Below are positions 6,668 through 9,131 of a DNA stretch of 9,131 nt, piece after piece. The position numbers and the translations under genes were made by a program. The first letter of the stretch is position 1. Each line of letters begins with the position of its first letter. The DNA lies in the NCBI GenBank assembly GCA_001769005.1, contig MENE01000023.1:12851-21981 (forward strand). Reading direction: 5' to 3'. The notes beneath the pieces are model-generated. The model worked only from the letters and a program-made list of their open reading frames with translations. It was not told where the DNA came from and did not search any database. This DNA comes from Bacteroidetes bacterium GWA2_31_9b (lineage in GTDB: Bacteria; Bacteroidota; Bacteroidia; Bacteroidales; UBA12077).

Positions 6668-7447
6668 TTAAATCAGTTTTTCAATAATAATATTAATAAT
6701 TTCAACCAGAATTAATATTATAATAATCCATTCGAGCATATTGCTTCGTTGATGCTGCATTAAATCTTTAAAAAGATCGAGATTCTCTTTTATTATATTG
6801 ATATCTTCGATTATGGATCTGTATCTTGTATTTATATCAAAAAGTTTTTTTAATTCACGATCAATTTTATCTAAATATTCATTTTCCCATGCTTCCGGTG
6901 GGGAATCAAAAATATAGAGATTTTCAGCAATTCGGTTTTTAAGGTTTAACGATTGTGCAATGAACTTTCTCAATCTTTTTCCCGAAATTTTAAGTTTTCC
7001 TGTTTTTTCCAATTGATAAGTTCTGCGTTGAGTAATATCAAGCAGAATTTCAGCTTGATTTGAGAAATAGTCTAATGAAACAGATTGTGCCACATTAAGC
7101 ATAATTATTCGCATAATCATTGGATCAAAACGACTAATTGAGATTTCATTATATCCAAAAATATCGTTGTCTTTTACAATATTGATCTGGAATTCTTCTT
7201 CCATTTTTTCTGAAAGTAGATTTTTGCAGTATGGTTTTATGAATTCAATAATTTCGCTCATTTTAATTTCATCATACCCCGAGAATACAACAACTCCATA
7301 AATTAGAATTTGAAAGAATTTGTTGTTTTCAGAAAAATACATGAGTTCGGATGAATCGTTATAAAAAAGATTCCCGGCAAAGGACTTTTTAATACTTCGT
7401 AAATCGATATGCTCAGCAATTTGAAATGCAATAGCCTTGTGTGTCAT
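6668..7447 (-). CDS. RMND1/DUF155-family (PF02582) C-terminally anchored protein
   Basis: A 259-residue protein with the features of the DUF155 family, which includes mitochondrial RMND1 and yeast Rmd1/Rmd8/Sif proteins. Bacterial members have no settled function. Supporting blocks are FFQILIYGVVVFSGYDE (about 44-60, the family's FxFGxxVFWG region), LNVAQSVSLDYF (about 117-128), a Lys/Arg-rich helix, the FDSPPEAWENEYLDKID segment, and a terminal LEWIIIILILVEII hydrophobic helix at 238-256. No signal peptide is present, so the likely topology is a cytosolic domain anchored by one C-terminal membrane helix. Residues 170-235 are charged and helical, likely a coiled coil. The ATG at 7447 gives the expected N-terminus. 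The gene follows the response regulator on the same strand after 112 bases and a hairpin; it converges with aroC. Confidence 0.8.
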   Translation of the reverse strand: MTHKAIAFQIAEHIDLRSIKKSFAGNLFYNDSSELMYFSENNKFFQILIYGVVVFSGYDEIKMSEIIEFIKPYCKNLLSEKMEEEFQINIVKDNDIFGYNEISISRFDPMIMRIIMLNVAQSVSLDYFSNQAEILLDITQRRTYQLEKTGKLKISGKRLRKFIAQSLNLKNRIAENLYIFDSPPEAWENEYLDKIDRELKKLFDINTRYRSIIEDINIIKENLDLFKDLMQHQRSNMLEWIIIILILVEIINIIIEKLI

Positions 7448-7529
7448 CGAATTATAAATTTATTACAGTAAAGTTAAGAAAATATATTTTAATTGAATTA
7501 TTAAAATTTCCGAATCAATTGAAATCATT

Positions 7530-7556
7530 AAATCAGGTTAAATATAAACCTGGTTT
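7530..7556 (-). terminator. Hairpin after the two-component operon
   Basis: Arms AAATCAGGTT (7530-7539) and AACCTGGTTT (7547-7556) form a 10-bp stem with one G-U pair and a 7-base loop. It begins 4 bases past the regulator stop codon on the minus strand. The minus-strand product is flanked by an A-tract 5' and only a short U-rich part 3'; the plus-strand reading has the better T-tract (TTTTATTTATT). It probably ends or attenuates the kinase-regulator transcript before the DUF155 gene. Confidence 0.45.
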
Positions 7557-7559
7557 TAT

Positions 7560-8216
7560 TTATTCTATTTCGATTATCTTATTTTTTATTCCATAAATAA
7601 TCAATTCTGCAGTAGTTCTTAATTTCAATTTACACATAATGTGATTTTTATGACTATCAACCGTACGAACGCTAATAAAAAGTCTGTCGGCAATTTCTTT
7701 ATTCGAAAATCCTTTACCAATTAATTCTATTATCTCTATTTCCCTACTGGTAAGTTGCTCATCCTTATTTAATCGGTCGAAACCAGAAGATGACTTTTTA
7801 ATATAACTTTTTAATATACTTGATGATATTAGCTTTCCTAAATATTCTTCTCCGTTTGCTATCGAATTAATTGCATCCAGCAATTCTTTTCTGGAAGTAT
7901 CTTTGGGTAAATAACCTTTTGCTCCGTTAATCATAGCGCTAATTACATATTCTTCGTTTTTGTGCATCGAAAGAATAAGTATTTTTATATAGGGATATTG
8001 TTCAGTTATAATTTTAGTCAGTTCAATACCCGTAATTTTAGGCATAGTAACATCTAAAATCAAAATATCGGATAATTTAGTTTTAAGTAAACTCAATAGT
8101 TCCTCACCATTCGATGCTTCGCCAATAATCTCAAGATTGCTTTCGTCTGATAATAAGGATTTTATTCCATCGCGAAATATCTGATGATCATCGGCAAGAA
8201 TAATATTTATTTTCAT
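7560..8216 (-). CDS. LuxR/NarL-family response regulator
   Basis: A 218-residue DNA-binding regulator. The receiver domain (about 1-120) shows the acidic pair D9-D10, phosphoacceptor D55 in LILDVTMPK, S83 in the switch position and K105 in YLPKD. A Ser-rich linker (about 138-146) leads to a GerE/LuxR-type helix-turn-helix from about 154, with LTSREIEIIELIGKGFSNKEIA and the recognition part SVRTVDSHKNHI. All catalytic receiver residues are present, so phosphorylation by the adjacent kinase is expected. The gene starts 9 bases after the kinase stop, consistent with one operon. Target genes cannot be predicted from this window. Confidence 0.93.
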   Translation of the reverse strand: MKINIILADDHQIFRDGIKSLLSDESNLEIIGEASNGEELLSLLKTKLSDILILDVTMPKITGIELTKIITEQYPYIKILILSMHKNEEYVISAMINGAKGYLPKDTSRKELLDAINSIANGEEYLGKLISSSILKSYIKKSSSGFDRLNKDEQLTSREIEIIELIGKGFSNKEIADRLFISVRTVDSHKNHIMCKLKLRTTAELIIYGIKNKIIEIE

Positions 8217-8225
8217 TTGAGTCGT

Positions 8226-9131
8226 TTATATTTTGATTTTTAGTATTGTTCCATTATCTTGAACAATTTCAAATGTTCCACCCAGCAATTCGGTTCGTTC
8301 GCGCATATTTGAAATTCCGTTTCCGGCTTTAAAATTCTCATCAACATAAAATCCAATACCATTATCTGAAATGCTTAATTCTAAATGATCGGTATAATTT
8401 AAATTGATGAAAACATCTGTTGCTTTCGAGTGCTTAACAATATTGTTAAGGGCTTCCTGAATTATCCGATAAAGGTATATTTTAACTTTTTCATCACAGG
8501 CAAGTTCATCTGCATTATGAGAAAATTGAATTTTAATTTCTGAATTTTTACGAACTTCTTCACAAATATTCTCAATGGCAGAAATTAACCCAAATTGATT
8601 TAGTACAGGTGGAGCAAGATTTTCAGACATGCTTACTACTTCTTTTGAAATAATTGCCAGTAAACTTTTTGCTTCTTCTACAATTTGTTGTTTCAATTCG
8701 GGTGATGCATTTTCGAAGCGTTCCAGTTTCATTTTTGTGGCAAGAATATACTGTCCCAATCCATCGTGCAATTCGCGCGAAAGTCTCTGTCGTTCAATTT
8801 CCTGACCATCAATCATCGATGTTATGCGTTTTTCCTTTTCGTATTTTAATTCCTGAGTTTGGATTTTAATTTTCTCCGACATCTGATTAAATGCTTCGGT
8901 AAGCTCACCAATTTCGTCGTTTGAATCATTTTCGATTTGAATAGTGTAATTTCCTGAAGCTATTATTTCTGCCGCCTGCTTTAATTTGATAACCGGGAGT
9001 GATATTTTTCTGGATATGATATAAACCAAAACAAAGATAAATAACGAAACGATTATACTTAATAGAATGATACTATTACGCAGAGTATAAATTGATACCA
9101 TAGCTTCTTCTACATCAATCTCTGCAATAAC
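8226..9131 (-). CDS. NarX/HPK7-type membrane sensor histidine kinase, C-terminal part (cut by the right edge)
   Basis: The frame stays open to the last base of the window: ten codons precede the Met at 9101 and read VIAEIDVEEA, so that Met is internal and the N-terminal sensor is missing. Numbering from the Met at 9101: membrane helix about 10-29, HAMP linker about 30-85 (P36, DEIGELTEAF), HisKA_3 dimerisation helix with phospho-acceptor H112 in RELHDGLGQ (codon 8766-8768), then the HATPase domain with N box EALNNIVKH (216-224), DNGIGF (246-251) and GNGISNMRER from 260. The peptide before the helix resembles the end of an extracytoplasmic Cache-like sensor, so the full protein probably has two membrane helices flanking a periplasmic ligand domain; this is inference. 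It would phosphorylate D55 of the regulator encoded just downstream. Confidence 0.93.
   Translation of the reverse strand, partial: VIAEIDVEEAMVSIYTLRNSIILLSIIVSLFIFVLVYIISRKISLPVIKLKQAAEIIASGNYTIQIENDSNDEIGELTEAFNQMSEKIKIQTQELKYEKEKRITSMIDGQEIERQRLSRELHDGLGQYILATKMKLERFENASPELKQQIVEEAKSLLAIISKEVVSMSENLAPPVLNQFGLISAIENICEEVRKNSEIKIQFSHNADELACDEKVKIYLYRIIQEALNNIVKHSKATDVFINLNYTDHLELSISDNGIGFYVDENFKAGNGISNMRERTELLGGTFEIVQDNGTILKIKI

Noticed and set aside
8654..8869. 71-codon plus-strand reading frame
   Set aside because: It is antisense to the histidine kinase dimerisation region, which is clearly coding.
1..9131. Defence island, CRISPR array, transposon, tRNA or rRNA
   Set aside because: No spaced identical repeats, transposase, nuclease cluster or cloverleaf-like sequence was seen on either strand.

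Overview
The window is AT-rich (roughly one third G+C by eye). Starts show no consistent Shine-Dalgarno motif, and at least one promoter fits the Bacteroidota form (TTG, a spacer of about 19 bases, then TAnnTTTG). The protein sequences (Uup with a KLSF-type C-terminal tail, a secreted C69 dipeptidase, chorismate synthase with the DHRGGG/SGRLT form, a NarL-type sensor and regulator pair) also look like Bacteroidota, probably the Bacteroidales/Marinilabiliales side. This assignment is inference from sequence style; no search was run.

Layout: 1-585 (minus) is the N-terminal part of an exported TPR protein that runs off the left edge. A short divergent intergenic region leads to four plus-strand genes. 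These are uup (709-2571), a secreted Ntn-hydrolase dipeptidase of family C69 (2760-4481), a calcineurin-like metallophosphoesterase (4542-5402) and the chorismate synthase gene aroC (5636-6625). The 233-base gap before aroC holds an unusual block of short inverted and tandem heptamers. Convergent with aroC are three minus-strand genes: an RMND1/DUF155-family membrane-anchored protein (6668-7447), a LuxR/NarL-type response regulator (7560-8216) and its cognate histidine kinase (8226-9131), which is cut by the right edge.

How the genes may work together: the kinase and regulator are separated by 9 bases and form a clear two-component operon. The DUF155 gene lies downstream on the same strand behind a hairpin, so it is probably a separate unit or receives only readthrough. 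The dipeptidase and phosphoesterase are separated by 60 bases and could be co-transcribed. uup is followed by a plausible hairpin terminator. aroC stands apart from other shikimate genes and may have its own promoter.

I do not see a convincing new defence, mobile or biosynthetic system here. Most genes belong to recognisable families. The items most worth a second look are the helically spaced heptamer block before aroC, the bacterial homologue of mitochondrial RMND1, the leaderless-looking uup start, the non-standard GND motif in the phosphoesterase, and the 18-base perfect palindrome abutting the TPR gene start.
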